A program made the position numbers and the translations under genes. The notes under the pieces were generated by a model. That model searched no databases, was not told the origin of the DNA, and saw only the letters and a list, made by a program, of their open reading frames with translations. Shown in pieces: positions 46,101 through 58,230 of a stretch of DNA of 64,000 bases (the stretch's first letter is position 1; every line of letters begins with the position of its first letter). The stretch is from Massospora cicadina (Eukaryota > Entomophthoromycota > Entomophthoromycetes > Entomophthorales > Entomophthoraceae). The stretch is taken from assembly GCA_022478985.1 (NCBI GenBank), contig JAKSZP010013530.1:22127-86126 (forward strand), in the 5' to 3' direction.

Positions 46101-46647
46101 ATTGTGGAAGGACGTCTATCACCCCATCCTGTCAGCAAAGGTGTTCAACACCTTATGGAGGGTGCTCCACTGTTCATACAGAACAGGGGACCGGATTGGC
46201 CCTACCTTCCAGCACCAAAGCTGCCCCCGCTGTGTGGAGCCTATTGACTCCCACCTCCATCGTTTCTTCACCTGTCCAGGTGTCGCCGCATTTTGGCCAA
46301 AGGCCCGCGCGCTCCTTCATGCTCAGCCCTGGTCTGGACACCCTGTGCAAGACCTCATGTTTGGGCAGACATTGCCTGGTTGCCACCGACCCCTCCATGT
46401 CCTCGCCTATGCCACAGCCATCTGGACCATCCATAACTCCTTCCTTCGTGCTGCCTTTGACCAGCAGGTGTAAACCCTTCCACACATGATCACCCACTTT
46501 CAGGTACACTTTGAGATGGCCCTGAAGGTCTGCACTATGTCGCCAACCCTCCCCACTCAGTTGTCACTGCAGCACGTCTCTGGCGCGCAAATCCCCCTCC
46601 CTTTCTCGATGCCTCCTCCCTCCCCTTCCCTCGCCTCAGGCTCTTAG
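43123..46647 (+). pseudogene. LINE-B ORF2 (endonuclease, RT, C-terminal knuckle)
   Basis: It starts MSPHGSTLALQSINANGLR, the first strand of an AP-type endonuclease, with AAVQEPHI (43240). RT has KAPGPDGIPFEVY (44515), ALLDMEKAYERVAW (44885), GQGLRQGDPLSPILFN (45055) and TMAFADDTAIAFG (45180), so the catalytic FADD is intact. A C-terminal CPRCVEPIDSHLHRFFTC knuckle lies near 46225-46280. An in-frame TAA at 46471 is followed by 58 more open codons to a TAG at 46645. Frameshifts near 43530, 44640 and 45500 break the ORF. Confidence 0.9.
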
Positions 46648-46715
46648 GAACCCAGGCGTAATTCAATAAACATCGATGAATCCCCCTCAGGTTGGGACCA
46701 TCTAGTACTAAAAAA

Positions 46716-46730
46716 AGGATACTATCATAA
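46716..46730. repeat. Target-site duplication of LINE-B, right
   Basis: AGGATACTATCATAA, identical to 40263-40277. Confidence 0.92.
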
Positions 46731-47252
46731 ATTCGTAAAAGGATTTGCAAAGATTGCTGAGTCCCTATTCCATTTACTAAAAGGATGAGCTCGTTTTTAC
46801 TGGGCAGATGAGTGCCAGCAAGCCTTTGAGGCTTTGAGAACCACAATGAGAAAGGCGCCTATTCTTAAATATCCAGACTTCAGAAGGCCTCTTATTCTAC
46901 AGACTAACGCCTCGTAACTGCAATTTGGGGTGTGCTATCCCAGGTTGGGGATGATGGTGAGGAGTATCTGTTCACTTATTGCAGCAGGATGCTGAATAAG
47001 CATATGTGTAATTATAATGTAACTGAGCAAGGATTTTTGGCTGTCATCAAAACTTGTAAACAATTTTGGGTTTACATTCATGGCACCAAGCTTCAAGTAG
47101 TAATAGATTACAGCTCATTACAATAGCTCCACAATCTCAAGGATCCTGAGAGATGGTTAGCCTGCTGGACTCTGAAATTACAGGCAATTTACTATGAAAT
47201 TACTCATAGAGCTGGAGCAGCCCATCAAATGCAGATGGACTATTGTTACTTC
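46731..47252 (+). pseudogene. Scaffold RT end and RNase H
   Basis: It continues the RT thumb (KFVKGFAKIAESLFHLLKG across the LINE-B junction). RNase H motifs follow: LSQVGDDGEEYLFTYCSRML, NYNVTEQGFLAVIKTCKQFW and LQVVIDYSSL. It ends in YEITHRAGAAHQ, where a solo LTR interrupts. Confidence 0.86.
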
Positions 47253-47875
47253 TGTAACAGTTAGAAACGTCCCAGTTTCTGATCGCCATCTAACCTTAGG
47301 ATTGACACAATTCACGCTGAATTTCCAGCGTGAGCTGGACTCTCAAGGTAGTAAACCTTGGAATTAGGGAATTTTGGAGTGAGAAAAAGACAAAATAGGT
47401 AAGCGAGGTTGCAAACCCTGGAATTAACCTTATTTTATTTATTATTGAATAAAAAGTCACTGATGAATAGGATCCCAATAATCTGATGCCACAAACACAC
47501 CAAGGAACAGACAGGATATTCGATGGAGATCAAACCCTGAAACCCCAAGTTTTTGTTGACGTGACACAAACTTGTTGTGCGCGGATCATCAGGTAAGATA
47601 AGGTAAGGGTGGCCCCGAGGCCACCAGAGAAAGAGAGAGAGAAAATTCTGAACAAAGTTTGGAATTGCGCGGGCTCAACCTTAAAGGTCGCCCTTCCAGG
47701 GCCTCACCCAAACCATTGATTAAGCTTGCAAGAGCCTAGTCAATAATTCAGGCGAGGCACAACCCAGCGCCCAAACCTGACAAACACCAAAAGCCTTTTT
47801 AAACAGATTGATTTAGATTCAGAAAATCCAAACCCAAATCAAAATGCAACGTATGGCTTAATACCATTCATTACA
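47253..47875. repeat. Solo LTR of another family (623 bp)
   Basis: Starts TGTAACAG and ends TCATTACA (TGTAA/TTACA inverted ends). It is flanked by ACTTC and ACTTA, a 5-bp duplication with one mismatch. The scaffold reading resumes on the far side. It matches none of the other LTRs here, and its orientation is not determined. Confidence 0.72.
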
Positions 47876-49110
47876 ACTTACTATTGTAGCTTTCTCAAGC
47901 AATTTGGCCAATGAGTTTTATGAAAAAATGATTACATAAAAATATGGGGACAAGCTACCAGAAGTACAAGAGGCGATCAAAAAAGCATTAACGACACCAA
48001 ATATTGAAATGGAGTTTTATACAATCTTAAGCCCATAGCAGCAAAGAAATTTTCCCAAAACCTTCAGACCAAATGGAGGTGTTACACAATCTCACAAGGC
48101 CGTTGGGCATGGAGATCTGACCAAAAAACTAGAATTAATTTAATCTTGTTACTATTGGGATTCCAAGCAATTCAATATCCAAGATGTACTCAATAAATGC
48201 CATTCATGCCAAATGCAAAGCCTGTAAAGTTGGATGTTAAATATCAATTGATCAAACCTGACTGGGACTGGCATACCATGTCAATTGATGTAGTTGGCCC
48301 TTTGCCTGTGAGTAGCCTAGGCAAAAAATACATAATTGTTGCTATTGACTATATGACAAAATGGGTGAAAGCAAAAGCAATTCAAGATGTCAGGGCCTTG
48401 ACTACTGCCAAGTTTATTATGGACTGTATTGTTTATAAGCATGGATGCTCCCATAAGATCTTGACATATAATGGCACACTTTTACTGCACAGATGATGCA
48501 ATAGTTGAACGAGTTGATGTCCATCAAGAGAGTGTTGTTACACAGCACCATCATGAAACTAAGATATGGTAGAACGAGTGAATGGCACTCTAGATGACAT
48601 ATTGCGCAAAAATACAGCTGTGACACCTTTGCAATGGGCTACTTTCATTAGTGCTACTGTATTTGTATAAAATATTGAACACCACAGCAGCATAGGCCAC
48701 TATCCATTTTGACTTCTGTATGGTAGACAGCCCGTTATACCTCCCTTATTATATTTAGTATTAATTCAACTGATGCAATTAACCCAAAACAGTTATGTTG
48801 AGCAGCAGGTAAAGACCTTGATCAAGTTGCAATCTGAAGCCTATTATAATGTCATTAATCATAGAACTAGTTAGAAGAACTTTGATAATGATAAATGAGC
48901 TACTGTATTTAAGTTAAAGGAAAGAAGATTTAGTGGTGTATTGTGACACTCATAGTGCAAGCAGTGCACACAAGCTGGCCTCACTATACAAAGGTTCATT
49001 ATTATACTGGAGAAATCGTCTGAAGATGTATATACCATTAAGAATCAAGGCAGCTCAAATGTGAATGGTATATATGCTAAGTTTCTTTATCCATATCATA
49101 AAAAATAATA
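47876..49110 (+). pseudogene. Scaffold integrase
   Basis: AVGHGDLTKKLELI and CHSCQMQ (48090-48220) are the HHCC zinc domain. WHTMSIDVVGPLPVSSLGKK and IIVAIDYMTKWVKAKAI at 48197-48496 are the core start with the first catalytic Asp. NGTLLL stands near the second. EDVYTIKNQGSSNVNGIYAK with FLYPYHKK near 49020-49110 is the C-terminus. No chromodomain follows. Confidence 0.85.
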
Positions 49111-49290
49111 GCAAAAAAACTAGATATATTAAAAAATATTAATAGATTGTATATAGGAAAAAAGAGAAGACTTTAACAATTAATAATTTAAGAATTTTTT
49201 CATAATTTCTGAGGCCTCATTGCCACTAGGTGTAAAAACTGTGGGGTTTTCACTAACGCAAAGGTTTGCTTAACTACAGACTCTGAAATT
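49111..49290 (+). other. Polypurine-like tract and start of the right-hand scaffold LTR
   Basis: AGGAAAAAAGAGAAG at about 49157-49171 is a plausible polypurine tract after the integrase. A possible LTR start TGTAAAAACTGTGGGG lies near 49230. LINE-A copy 3 cuts the LTR after 49308. Confidence 0.5.
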
Positions 49291-49308
49291 AAATATGGAC
49301 TTGGTATT
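49291..49308. repeat. Target-site duplication of LINE-A copy 3, left
   Basis: AAATATGGACTTGGTATT, repeated with one change at 54585-54602. Confidence 0.85.
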
Positions 49309-49407
49309 GACCTAACTTTTCTTTCTCGTTGCAAACACTTTTGCAACCTATTCAATTCAAGACTAAATCTAGTTTGACAATCTCATAGAGGAGGTTAGTC
49401 TGCGCCC

Positions 49408-50813
49408 ATGTCTGGGAGAAGTTGGGCAAGAGGAGCAGGCGGAAGGCCTGCGGCCTCTAACGTTTGAAAACGCCCCGGAGAATCTGGCGGAATAGAAAAA
49501 AATCTAAAAAAACTGGTGGTCACAATTTCCCCGGAGATACTCGCATGGCAAGCACGATGCAACCAGTACATCAACATGCCACACTCCCAGCCACTTTCGC
49601 CGGTGGAATTCAGAGTCCTTGTGTATCTGGACATCAAAAAATAGCCTTATGGGAAAAATTTTGTGAAGATGTACACAAAATTTTCCCGACTGCGGTGTAT
49701 GTTGCACCTCACTCCATGTTGTGCAGTTGGCTGGACCTAGGTTTCGAAAGCAAAATAGCAGCAGACAAGGCTGCAGCGGTGCGCATAGTGGTTAACCTCC
49801 CTGAAGGGCAATGGGTCATCAAAACCAAATGCACCAGATGGACAAAATCAAACCAAATTTTTCTCACGTTTGACTTTTTGCCTACTACAGTAATATGTGA
49901 CATTTTGGAGCAACACCTGAAAGATGGTCTCACCATATACGGCGAAGTACAATCTTTTGAAATGCAACATTTCACGCTAATGCCACACCTGTGCACCGAC
50001 AAAGCCATCACAGTTTTGACCCCAACTGAGGAGATCGCGAAGGACCTAACCCAGATCCTGCACTCCACCTTTATTGACATTGCAGGGCATACCACCCACC
50101 CATTCCAGGTAATCGTGGACAGCGCGCCCCCCATTTGCACCCACTGTGACACGTTTGGCCATAAGGCACATGCATGCCTTATCAAGGAGGGCGTCACATT
50201 CCAAGAGCACCCCTCAGCGGCCATGGCCAGCGGAGAGGCGCACTATGAACCAACTGCAAGCACCAAGGAGGCTTTCCCATGGGGAGCACAAGGCTGCTAC
50301 CTATTGGTAAAGCCCATCTCCCCGCAGGAGTGGAAGAGGGCCAAGCAGGCCCATAGGGCCGCAGCCAAGGAAGCGGCCAAGGCCACCACCACCATCCCAC
50401 ACTCACAACGCCAGGATGACATGGAGACCTTTGTGGCAGAAGCAACTTGGGAATCCATCACCCAATCAGATTGGGAGGCCTATGCTGAGTGGGCCACTCG
50501 GTCTGAGGATCTGATGGGAGATTCAATCTCACCCAATCGCTGCACCCAAGCTCCAGTTGAAACTGACTTGGTACCTATCCCAACCAAAAATAATTTTTTT
50601 GCCCCGCTCGATGGTGCACCGAACTTATCCGCACCGCAAAAAATTTGTCTGACGTCGGGAAAACAAAAAGTGAAGGCCAAAGCCAATGTGACTCTTTCTG
50701 CAAAAATTAACAAAAACTCCGATAGTGTTGCTGCTAACACCCACACTGCTGTGAAAGCCCGTGGGGACCTGGAAGAGGCTGGTGGGCCCGGGGGCCCACC
50801 CCTTCACACCTAA
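49408..50813 (+). pseudogene. LINE-A copy 3 ORF1 (CCHC nucleic-acid-binding protein)
   Basis: The expected start is the ATG at 49408 (MSGRSWARGAGGRP). One shift moves the reading into the long frame 49464-50813 (449 codons). Features are VYVAPHSMLCSWLDLGFESK, an RNA-binding-like middle (IFLTFDFLPTT, LEQHLKDGLTIYGEV) and the knuckle CTHCDTFGHKAHAC at about 50136-50177. An Ala/Lys-rich helix (AKQAHRAAAKEAAKATTT) follows. It ends at TAA 50811-50813, in the same frame as ORF2 and six bases before its ATG. Confidence 0.9.
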
Positions 50814-50819
50814 GGTGCG

Positions 50820-53800
50820 ATGGGGGAAACCTTCACTCTAGGGATGCTGAATATCACCAGACTCAAGGCCTCCCCATCCCGGGCTAGGAAACTGAGTTTT
50901 TTACAAAACAATTTACCTGTGGATATCCTAGCCATCCAGGAGTCCCACTGTCCACAAGGTTCTGAGGAAGCTTGAAAAACAATGCTCCTACCATCCCTAT
51001 CCTTTTGGTTAAAGCACTGTGGGGTGCTAATTTGGAAAAACAATTTTTTCAAATTCACATCCTCAGAAACATTCCAAAATGGCCGAGTGCTCATTGTCAC
51101 CTTCTCATGGGCTGACATTGCACACACAATCATCAACATTTATGCCCCAAATGGTGCACACAAGCGTTGGGAATTTTTCTCGTCAGTCAAATCCCTCCTG
51201 CTACCCCCCGATTCTTTCCTAGTTGGTGACATGAACTTTTGGCTAACCTCACCAACGGACTGGTGGCCACCCTCACCCCACGCCCCACAGGGTCACGTAG
51301 AACTACGCATTCTAAAAGCCACCCTTGGGTTAATGGATGCGCTGCCATGACATGCCCCACTGCTCAAAAACATGACACGTCCCCACATCCACAATGGTCA
51401 ATTAAGGTCCATGACCCGCATTGACCTTATTCTAACACTGGCAAAATTCCAACCCCACATCTCCCACTTCAAAACAACGAAAATGGAATTCTCCAACCAC
51501 CGACTGGTCTTGATAACATACCACTTACCTGTCACAGTTGCAAAGGCCCCACATTGGTGCAAAATCTGCCCCCCAAGCTCGCGTCGTCAGGATTTTCCAC
51601 GTGGGTAGAAGAGGCAACTTTGGTGAAATCGTTTATTGCACCATTTTGCGCGGACCCCATTTCCACATGGGCAACTTTCAAAGAAGACACCATCTGCTAC
51701 TATCGCCATCTCTCCTCCAGACGCTCATGAGCCACATCAGTGGCTATCTCGCGCGCGCTGGCAGAATTGGCCCACTTGGAGTTCAACATTCCAGCCACAG
51801 GATATAGCCCTGCATGGGGCCAGAAGTGAGCAGAGGCAGCCGCCCACCTTAACGCACTCGAAAGGCAACACAAACATCAGGTTTGTGTCCAATACAGGGC
51901 CACACGCATCACTAAAGGTGACAAGTGCACCGCATACTTCTTCAAAAAAATTTTGCACCACGCCAGAGCGTGGCCTGCACACTGTTGTGAAGATCGGATA
52001 ATTCCATTGTGGACACACTGGCTGAAGTGGCAATTAAAATGCAAAGATATGACTCCAAGTTATACTGAGCTGAACCAATTCAGCCGGCCAAAATGGTGGA
52101 ATTTCTTGACTGAGCTCATATCTGCACCATTTTCCGATACCCAGAAATAATGAATTTAATTACTGCAAACAATTTATGAACAGCCATTCGCGGTGCGCCA
52201 AACCAAAAATGCCCAGGCTCAGATGGCATTCCATATGAATTCTATAAAAAGTACTTTAAAGATATATCCCCAAAACTGCTTGCCTCACTCAACCAAAGCC
52301 TGTTGGAAACGTGCCTCCTACCAGGAGGACATGAGGCCTTTACTATCACACTCTTCAAGAAAGGGGATAGGTTTGACTTAGACAACTGGCGCCCCATTTC
52401 TCTAACAAACACAGACACCAAAAATTTTAACCAAAATCATGGCTAACCGTTTAGGGACTGTAGCATCTGCCACCATCTCCCCAGAACAATTCAGTTTCAT
52501 CCCAGAAGGTCGATTTGGGATAACATGCACTCTGTGGCTAATGTGTGTCAGTCCACAGCCTCTGGTGAACTTTTATTCTTGGACCAACAAAAGGCCTATG
52601 ATAGAGTGAACTGGGAATACCTAAGGGCCTGTCTCCATAAATTCCGCCTACCCCCTCGCTTCATAAACTGGGTGATGCTGCTCACGGAATCTGCGACAAT
52701 GGCAGTGCGTGGCCCAGGCTTCCTAACGGAAGTAGTCCGCCCTCAAAGGGGCCTGCGGTAAGGGGACCCCTCAGCCCACTCTTATACAACTTCAGCCTTG
52801 ACCCACTACTGCGAAATGTGAATGCCCAACTCACTGGGGTCCATGTGCCAGGCCAAACCCCAGTCAAGATGATGGCATTTGCAGATGATTGCATGGTGGG
52901 GGTGTCTAATAACAAAGATGCACGCGCGCTTGAAGCCCTCATCCAGGAATATTCCCGGGTAAGCAACGCGGCACTGAACGCCTCCAAAACCGAAATCATC
53001 CTCCTTGGTCAGTTTCAGAACTGCTGGACCCCAGCAGGTAGTTCCCAACCCAGCCCATCTGCTCACCCACGTCCACGCATTACTAACTCAACACACACCG
53101 CTCCACTGGTGCTCCCCTTTGTGCCACGTCCTACCATAGGACCGGTATGCCATCTGGGCGTGTGGATGGAGGCAGGCGGATACGCGTCAGCAGTAATGGA
53201 GTGCCGTATACTGGACAACGTGATGAAGAGAATCGCCTCTCTCAGAGCCCACCCTACTACCCTCACTGGCAGGGTTGTTCTTGCCAACTCTATACTCCTA
53301 TCCAAAGTCTGGTTCAGAGCCCACGCCATCCCCTTCTCCCCAAGCTTTTTCAAATCCCTGTATGCTTTGCTGCAAGGATGGCTTTGGTCAGGTCGCCCTC
53401 CACCAGTACGGCTAGAGGTCATGTTTGGCCCTCATCATCAAGGTGGCATAGGCCTGCTTGCCTTCAAAGCCCATGCTGCCAAGATCCTGGGCACCTGGAT
53501 CGCGGCCGTCACTGCTACTACACTCCCATCCCAACACTGGTCCTGCGCGGACCGCTCCAACTTCTCCTGAGCCTTGGGCCTCAACAATCCATCAAACCCT
53601 CACTCCCTGATGAAATACCTCGCATCACACACATTGGCCACAGGTCCTCACGGGACTAAAACCCACTACAAACGAATCCTACTCTCCATGCAAAGTGCAG
53701 AGTGGAGAATTCGTATTAGTGGACATACAACCCAAAGAGGCCGCCCCTCTCCTCAGTTCACACAAGAGGTACAGGGGCTACCCATCCATGATGGCTTGAT

Positions 53801-54446
53801 CCCCATTCGACCCCAAGTCCTATCCAGGGTGGACTACCTGGACATGATGGACATCCCTTATTCCACTGAGACCCTAAAAGACTATCTGGAAATACGCACA
53901 CCACCCTCTGTTGCAGCCTCAAGTCCGCTCCCATGTGTGGCGCTTCCTGAGGCGGGTGTATCATACAGCTGAGCGCTCTAATGCTTTACACTCATCCTGT
54001 GTCGTGTGTGGCCAGTATGGAACGCTGTTTCACCGCCTGGAGAAGTTCCCCACCTCTAAAGTGATATGGCGCGAAGTCCAACGTCTGCTAGGCCAGGATC
54101 AAACACATCCTTCAGTCTGTCAAGAGATATGTTTGCTTCATCAATGGCCTCCCCCTCCCACCCCTCCCTCCGTGCTCTGGTGGTTGCAATCGCCATGTGG
54201 ACTATCCACATGATTGTCTTGGATGCCATCGCTGGCTCCATCCCCACCCTCCCAGAAGCTGTCCACAGATTCTGGTCTCATTTGGTGGACCACTTTCAAG
54301 TGTGGATGTTTGGATATCTCCCACCGCGTCGCCAACAGCTGGTCTCCTCCTGGTTCCCAGTCTGGTTCATCAAATCAGACCCCTTCCTCCACACGTGCTC
54401 AATAGTGGCTACGGCCCCTTCACACGTTCCCTCCCCCTCCCCATAA
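50820..54446 (+). pseudogene. LINE-A copy 3 ORF2 (endonuclease, RT, C-terminal knuckle)
   Basis: It starts MGETFTLGMLNITRLKASPS. Endonuclease blocks are DILAIQESHCPQG, IINIYAPNGAHKRW and SFLVGDMNFWL (to about 51350). RT blocks are LLFLDQQKAYDRVNWEYL (52570), QRGLR followed by a TAA and a one-base loss at 52758-52770, and MMAFADDCMVGVSNN (52870) with FADD intact. The C-terminus has CVVCGQYGTLFHRLEKFP (54000-54050), where the last knuckle Cys is Phe; copy 4 keeps CP. Confidence 0.9.
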
Positions 54447-54584
54447 GTAGAGTTCCCGCTGGCAACAAGAGATAGCATCGCTTCTCTGGGGTGCCTTCCC
54501 TGGTACAAAGTTTTGTCTCTTCTGAGTCATATTCAGAAGTGTCCGTCCCATGGTTGGCCTTCCCCGCAATAAATTTAAAAATTA

Positions 54585-54602
54585 AAATATGGACTTGCTA
54601 TT
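54585..54602. repeat. Target-site duplication of LINE-A copy 3, right
   Basis: AAATATGGACTTGCTATT, one mismatch from 49291-49308. Confidence 0.85.
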
Positions 54603-55314
54603 TGTATTGTGACAATTAGCTTAATCAAGTTTGAAAAAACGTGTAGATTTGGACCTACTCTGGCAGATAAGATTAGGATAAGTAACTTTGGCCTCACTTG
54701 ACAATATATAAAAGTTTAATTGACTTCAGCCTCACTCTGGCATTAACACTTAAACAACAACTCTCATTAACAAGAAGCAGATGAACTATAAGATATAATA
54801 AACTATAAGATATAGGTTTAAGATGTTTTTTATTAATAAATTTAGGGAATATTTATAGGCAAAAGTAAGGGAGGACATGTGTTAGGGGTAAGTCACGGAA
54901 ACCATGATGGTCTCAGCACGCCTAGCTGACAAAAAGTATATTTGAGCAATTTTGGGAAAAATTACAACTGATTATAATGAGGAATAGCGTATTTAAATTG
55001 CTATCAGCACACATGTTAGCTTCCAAACCTGATTATATCCTACAAGTAACTGCCCATTTCAAGGTGATTTACTTATATCCACGTTGTCAGTAACAATCCC
55101 AGATGAATTTATAACCATAATTATCATCATATATGATTCTCTGAGAATCATAATTAACCATTCAGTTTGTTATTATTGCTAAAATAGATGACAAAACTAA
55201 ATTATCATCTAAAGCTTAATTAAAAAACTAAATTAAAATATGCAAACCAATAATTTAAATAAATTGAAGCTTAACTAATCCCAAGCTGGATAATGTGGTC
55301 ATATAAAATTCTCA
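54603..55314 (+). repeat. Right-hand scaffold LTR, remainder
   Basis: It continues the LTR begun near 49230. TATA-like CAATATATAAAAG lies near 54702 and an AATAAATTTAGGGAATATTTATAGG stretch near 54835. It ends AAAATTCTCACA. The end matches 18349-18400 in inverted orientation. It does not clearly match the LTR at 22261-23463, so the left and right scaffold halves may be two related elements. Confidence 0.55.
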
Positions 55315-56480
55315 CACATCCCACCTCTTAGCCAGATTATCAGCTAAAAATATCCTCTTACAATACTCATGCTCAGAGTACTGTCTAGTCTGCCTGAAAT
55401 GGACGCCTCCTTTTTTGAGCAATGCCATGAACTTCCTGAAGAGGTATCCTTTACCCTTCATGCCAGATAAACACCCCAAGTCAACCTGATTTGGTTAACT
55501 CCTCCTCTGCTCTTCCTGCAACGTTACCTATCTTCAAAGGAGAAATAGGGTTGGCCATTTTCTCTATAAATTCTCAGCCTTCAATCTCACATTCCTTCCA
55601 TCAAGCTTGATTTTGAATCAATATTGGATTCAGCTCCATCCTTTCTATATCCAGTAATTGCCCTTAAGACTAATGAAGCAAATTCCGCCAATTTAGATCA
55701 GTCATTCTAATTGAATCAGATCTTCTACCAGAGTTCCTTTTTCAGATCAGACAATTTTAGCAACCATCTTGTCGACTGAATTAGCAATTGGTAATGATGG
55801 GCATGTTGGCTTCCATATCAGGAACTTTGTAGAAAAATGACTTAAGCCCTTAGCATTTCTTTTGCTTCTTATGACCTTGATAATTTTTTCAACTGAGGTA
55901 CTGCAGCTTATGCACTCCAGTTTTCAGGGCAAGTACTTTGCATATGGGCTGCCTTACTCCCTGCATCACTAGATTTTCACCATTCCTTTCCTTTTCACTT
56001 TCAGGAGGCCTGCAGCTGCTGCCTCCAAGATGCCGTTTGTTGCCTGCATGATTACTTTGCAGCTGGGGCTACCTAGCAATATCTCCCACTAATGATGATT
56101 ATTGGGGTCATGGTTCAACAGCAACCCATACATCTCCCTGTTCATTTTTTCTCATATTACAAGTATTCTTGACAAAGCTTCTTGTCAAGCTCTCTGTACA
56201 CAGCTTCTGGCACCTGTGCCATATAGAGATAACATGGACTTATTTGCAGATTGCATTTTCTTGCATTGCTATTTTCTCCCATGATCCAGGGTTTCTCATC
56301 CTTCTAATTTAGACATCCCAATCACTCTTCCAACTGTAGCATATTCTCAGGATTTTCCATGGGTCCAAAAATCTTTGTTTCTCCTTGCTCTAACCCTTGC
56401 TGTTATCCAATCCCAGATTGACTTCAGTGGCCTCTTTCATAATTTTAACATTTAACCTCCCTCCCCTAGAGGCGTCAAAG
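55315..56480. other. Unassigned AT-rich spacer
   Basis: Only short frames occur, for example minus-strand MANPISPLKIGNVAGRAEEE near 55500-55560 and a 60-codon plus frame at 56102. No domain was recognised. Confidence 0.4.
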
Positions 56481-56689
56481 AAGAGCTTGCAATTTGCAAC
56501 CTAAGGCTTAATTAAAAAAATTAAAAAGCCTTTTAAAAAGTTTTTTTTTGAAATTATAATAAAATTTCTTTTTTCATATATATTTTAAACTATATATATA
56601 CCATTTTTCTATATTTTAATAATTATTTTCTCTTTTTTATATTATATTTTTTCCTTTAATTCCATTTTTAAGAATTTTGCTGTGTACCC
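56481..56689 (-). other. A/T-rich end of gypsy B2
   Basis: Extreme A/T runs downstream of the B2 integrase on the minus strand. It is possibly the 3' LTR or untranslated end, and no matching LTR was found. Confidence 0.35.
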
Positions 56690-57709
56690 TATTAATCACA
56701 TGACCATATGTCACATTTTTGATTGTGTAGGCATCATTTGATTTTTTGCAATAACCTCAAATGGTCCTGACCATATCACATCTAGCTTATTTTGGTGACT
56801 GAACCCATGAGTATCACAACAGGACACTCATTCTCTAATAATAAATTCCATATGCGTGGATCAACTCTTATCATCAGATTTTTTAGCTTGAATTATTCTT
56901 TTGATTGTCATATTACAAGGTTGAGATTGGAGATTAACTAATATGTTCATGAGTTGATAAAGTTATTTATCCGCACTCAATATCAAAGTTGGCTCCACTG
57001 CTGAATAGAAAATTGGTGGCAATGCTGCCCTACATCAGTAAAATAACTTGAACGGCGTTTTTATGTCCTTGAATAGAAAATGATGTTATATGAAAAAGTT
57101 ACCAAACTTAGATAAGACACCCAAGATGATGCTTTATCAAAGATTAGCTTCCTTAGCATAGCTGCAAGAATTCCATTGACTCATTTAACAACTCTGTTTG
57201 TTTTAGGTCAATAGGGTGCAGACACCACCCCTTTAATCCCCATTAGATCAATCATGAGTAATACAAATGAGGTTAAATTTTTTTAATTGTCACTCAGCAA
57301 CACTTGGAGACACCCGTGTTGATATTACCTGCTCTAAGATAAATTTGGTGGTACTCAGGGCATCTGCTCAGCTCATGGCTCAGGTTTTAACCCATCTCAT
57401 AAGGTGGTCAATTGCTACTATGATGTAACATTTCCAACCCATACTCATACTCAATGGTCTCATAATATTGATCAAGACCATGTGCCATGCAAATCATTGC
57501 TTCACCAATCAATAAGTTATTACACATTTATGTGGCTTGTAGAGTTGACAATTCATGCAACAGGTAACATTATTAGCAACATCATAACTTAGGTACTCCC
57601 AAAAATAGTATTGCCTGATGAGTTTGAGCATCTTCTTTAACCCACCATGTCTGACAACCTTGTGGGCAGCCTGGGTTATTTCTGTGTATTCTAAAGATTT
57701 TGGAAACAA
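56690..57709 (-). pseudogene. B2 integrase
   Basis: AHKVVRHGGLKKMLKLIRQY with CCMNCQLYKPHK (57509-57709) is the HHCC domain. CYIIVAIDHLMRWVKT follows near 57400, and NKLDVIWSGPFEVI near 56780 is the C-terminal motif. Many stops lie between. Confidence 0.8.
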
Positions 57710-58230
57710 AAGCCTCTTTCGTCCATTATTTTAAATAGTTGACCGTTGATATATTCAGTCTTCTTTAAAACATTTTTCAGTGCTTTTTGAATTTTGACTG
57801 GCTCTTCTTGTAATTCCCCAAAGATCATTTGCTCAAATAGGTCATCAGCATGATCTTTCACATCAAGAATGATTAATAAAATTAATAAACCATTACCATT
57901 TTGATTTTTATCTACAGCAGAATGTTCTATCTCAAAGTAATAGGTCTGCAACTTCAAAGCCCACCACGCCAATCTCCCTTCTGGTTTTTTGAGATTATGA
58001 AGCCACCAAAGAGCGGCATGGTTGGTCATGACCTTAAAATGCATTCCATTAATATAGACTAAAAATTGTTTACAGGCATATATAACCTCAAGAGACTCTC
58101 TCTGTGACCATATAGTTCCTCTAAGCCTTTGAAAGATTTCAGCTGACATATGCCATGGGGTATTCATCCCCATTTTTGTCTACTTGACTAAGGATGGCTC
58201 CTATAGCCATCATCAACGCATCCAATTAAA
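57691..58230 (-). pseudogene. B2 RNase H and connection
   Basis: The 160-codon frame contains ESLEVIYACKQFLVYINGMH, FKVMTNHAALWWL and LQTYYFEIEHSA. It corresponds to the B1 and B3 RNase H fragments. The first acidic motif lies just upstream in a broken frame. Confidence 0.82.

Larger units (their letters stand above)
40278..46715 (+). mobile_element. LINE-B, full length, coding-defective
   Basis: 6438 bp between perfect 15-bp duplications, inserted in the scaffold RT gene. The order is a short 5' UTR (40278-40368), ORF1 with a CCHC knuckle, ORF2 with endonuclease, RT and a C-terminal knuckle, and a 3' end AGTACTAAAAAA. It is GC-richer than its host and clearly a different family from LINE-A. 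Confidence 0.93.
49310..54584 (+). mobile_element. LINE-A copy 3, full length, best preserved
   Basis: About 5.27 kb between 18-bp duplications, ending GCAATAAATTTAAAAATTA. ORF1 is nearly open and the RT catalytic box is intact, but ORF2 has stops and shifts. Confidence 0.93.
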
